64,000 nucleotides of DNA from Pyrocephalus nanus (Eukaryota > Chordata > Aves > Passeriformes > Tyrannidae). A program made the position numbers and the translations under genes. The stretch covers positions 78,644,224-78,708,223 of the forward strand of contig CM076259.1 in assembly GCA_038380795.1 (NCBI GenBank). The letters run 5' to 3'. Each line of letters starts with the position of its first letter. The first letter of the stretch is position 1. Shown here in pieces: positions 62,201 through 64,000 of this stretch. A model generated the notes under the pieces. It was not told the origin of the DNA. It ran no database searches and was given only the letters and a program-made list of their open reading frames with translations.

Positions 62201-64000
62201 CTGATAAGATATATTTTTTCCTATTCTAGATAATATTCCATATTTAGGGGGTATGATTTTGTAAACACTTAGGTATGTGGTTTGCCTTATACTAGCAAGA
62301 AGTCCTAATGGCTACAGTAGGCTGGGTTACATGTGAAAAGTTAGGCAAAAAGCTTGCAGGATTGGGGCACATTTCAGAAGACAAGTAGTTGCTTTTTCTT
62401 GTGCAGATATTTTCATGTGCTTTTTCAACAGGTTTTATCAGAGAAATACAAATTATTACAATAGGAGTTTCTGGTGCTTTGAGGCAAAAAGCAAGTTGCT
62501 AAAGATGTAACTAAACTATTTTCACAAAGTTGCAAGTGTTTCTAAGCAACCTGCAGATGAGTTGAGGCAGTGGTTTGTGTTTTACCTGTGTTCCACATGT
62601 GGTGGTCAGGGCAGTTCTCCTCGGTTTTGTCATTAAATAGCAGATTAAAAGTAAATGTTTGTAGTATAACCGGTTGAAATGGTCATATTTGAAGCATAAG
62701 AGTGATGAAAGTGATGCATTATGTTACTGTAACATATTGACATTATCAATTACGTGTTATTAAACAGCTTAGCTAACTGAATGATTTACCTTGTGTTTAA
62801 CTGCCTCTTTCAATTAAAGGTAGCAAATGCTGTAGAACTGGGGCACAGTCACAGAGACCATATATTTTTCTCCTGTTAACACCAGTACTGCTGACATGCA
62901 AGTGATGGGAGTGTTGGCATTTTGCTGCAGGCTCTAATGGGCTAGTTTAAATGGCCTAAAAAAGGTGATTAATGATTGGGAACAGGACTGTTACACAGCT
63001 TCACAGCTCTTTTCCTCAGTGAATTTCCATTTATGTCGACTAGGCCACACTTGGGAGGTGTTACTTCAAAGTGGTCAACACAAGGTTTTTTTTTTCCTAC
63101 TGCCATTTGTTTTTATTTCTTATGTTCCTTTGCTTGTCCAGATATAGCTAGTATTTCCAGGAAGTTGTAAGCTTCAGTGATAAAGGAGGATGATCCATAG
63201 GCTTGTATGTCTGGTGATCACAATCTAAACTGTTGAATTCTACTGTCATTTCAAGACATCTTTAACATCATTCTGCTTACTTACATTTTGTGTATTGTGT
63301 TGGAAATAATCTCAAGTTCCTCTCAGAGTAACTGAAGCACTTCATCAACCAATATGTGATTTTCTTCTGCTATTCACTTGATTTTTGCAGCAAGCAGTAA
63401 TTTGTACATTAGTACTGCTTGTTTGTAATGGGTAACTGTCCACCCCTAAGCTCTCTCCCCTTATATACGTGGACACACATCTACATATATATTTCTTACA
63501 TGTATTTCTTTGGGAGCTGAGATCAATAAACACTGCTGCAACACTTGAACAGCTTCTGTCCCAGTAATGTTAGGTGCCATGAGTAGGAAAAAAAAAATAG
63601 TTCTAAAAGAAAACTAAAAGCAAAGTTTGAAAAGCTAGCATCTCACTCTTCTTAATGAACTCGGGACAGTGAGGTGTCTAGCAGATATAATGCATTCTCT
63701 TTGCTCATTTAAGCTAAGGCAGTATCAAACACTGGAGTAGTGGGGATTGAACACTCAAGGGGAAGGTACCTTGTATTTCTTGTAAATTTATTTCCCTGTG
63801 CTGAGATCTTGGAGTTCATGACTGAAAGCACTTGCTCTTAAGTATCGTGTTGCAAGAGAAACAGATATATTTATTTTAGAACAGGACATTGTGTAGTATT
63901 TTAGTTGCTAGCATTTTGTCTTGGCATTTTTTAGTGATCAAAGTATGAAGTTAAGTCTTAGCTGTGTACAAGCAAGTTTTCTGAAAAAGAAACTTTAGAA
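59256..64000. other. PCCA downstream intron, right end
   Basis: This is AT-rich intron with a T/G-rich stretch at 61867-61932. No exon, RNA gene or further CR1 is seen. The gene continues beyond the window. Confidence 0.55.
61867..61932. repeat. T/G-rich low-complexity tract
   Basis: TTTG repeats and a T run of about 12 resemble a shorter version of the tract at 23395-23558. Confidence 0.85.

Noticed and set aside
1..64000. Bacterial features such as operons, CRISPR arrays, insertion sequences or riboswitches, and tRNA or rRNA genes
   Set aside because: None seen; the spliced exons and CR1 elements show a vertebrate nuclear genome.
1..64000. A previously undescribed multigene system
   Set aside because: The window is nearly all intron of one known metabolic gene; nothing supports a novel system beyond the individual findings listed.

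Overview
This window is vertebrate nuclear DNA, most probably from a bird. It is AT-rich and intron-like, it is scattered with truncated CR1 (chicken repeat 1) LINE copies carrying the typical avian 3' tail, and it holds no long open reading frames. It lies inside one large gene on the + strand, PCCA, which encodes the biotin-carrying alpha subunit of mitochondrial propionyl-CoA carboxylase.

Only two short coding exons are visible. One is 99 nt (17328..17426) and the other 54 nt (29162..29215). Both are bounded by AG/GT splice sites in phase 0, and together they encode 51 contiguous residues of the PCCA BT domain. Their lengths match what I recall for human exons 20 and 21. The rest is the 3' part of the upstream intron (at least 17.3 kb), one complete 11.7 kb intron, and at least 34.8 kb of the downstream intron. 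I did not find the next exon, which should begin with the conserved lead-in to the biotinyl domain.

Region by region: 1-8.3 kb is unremarkable intron. 8.3-12.2 kb is a CR1 graveyard of three fragments in conflicting orientations. 15.83-15.95 kb forms a strong RNA-like hairpin. The exon at 17.3 kb is followed by an intron with low-complexity tracts and a CR1 tail copy at 28.1 kb. After the second exon come a minus-strand CR1 tail at 32.7 kb and, directly beside it, a minus-strand region of broken coding-like frames (33.5-34.6 kb) that may be a decayed retrocopy. A repeat-free homeodomain/POU motif-rich segment lies near 36.6-37.1 kb. Further old repeats lie at 40.5, 45.9 and 48.7 kb, and three CR1 tails cluster at 57.9-59.3 kb.

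Nothing here looks like an operon, a CRISPR array, a phage or a multigene system. The most interesting non-exonic items are the hairpin, the possible pseudogene with its CR1 neighbour, and the inverted CR1 junction. All calls come from reading the sequence. Family matches rest on recognition and were not searched.
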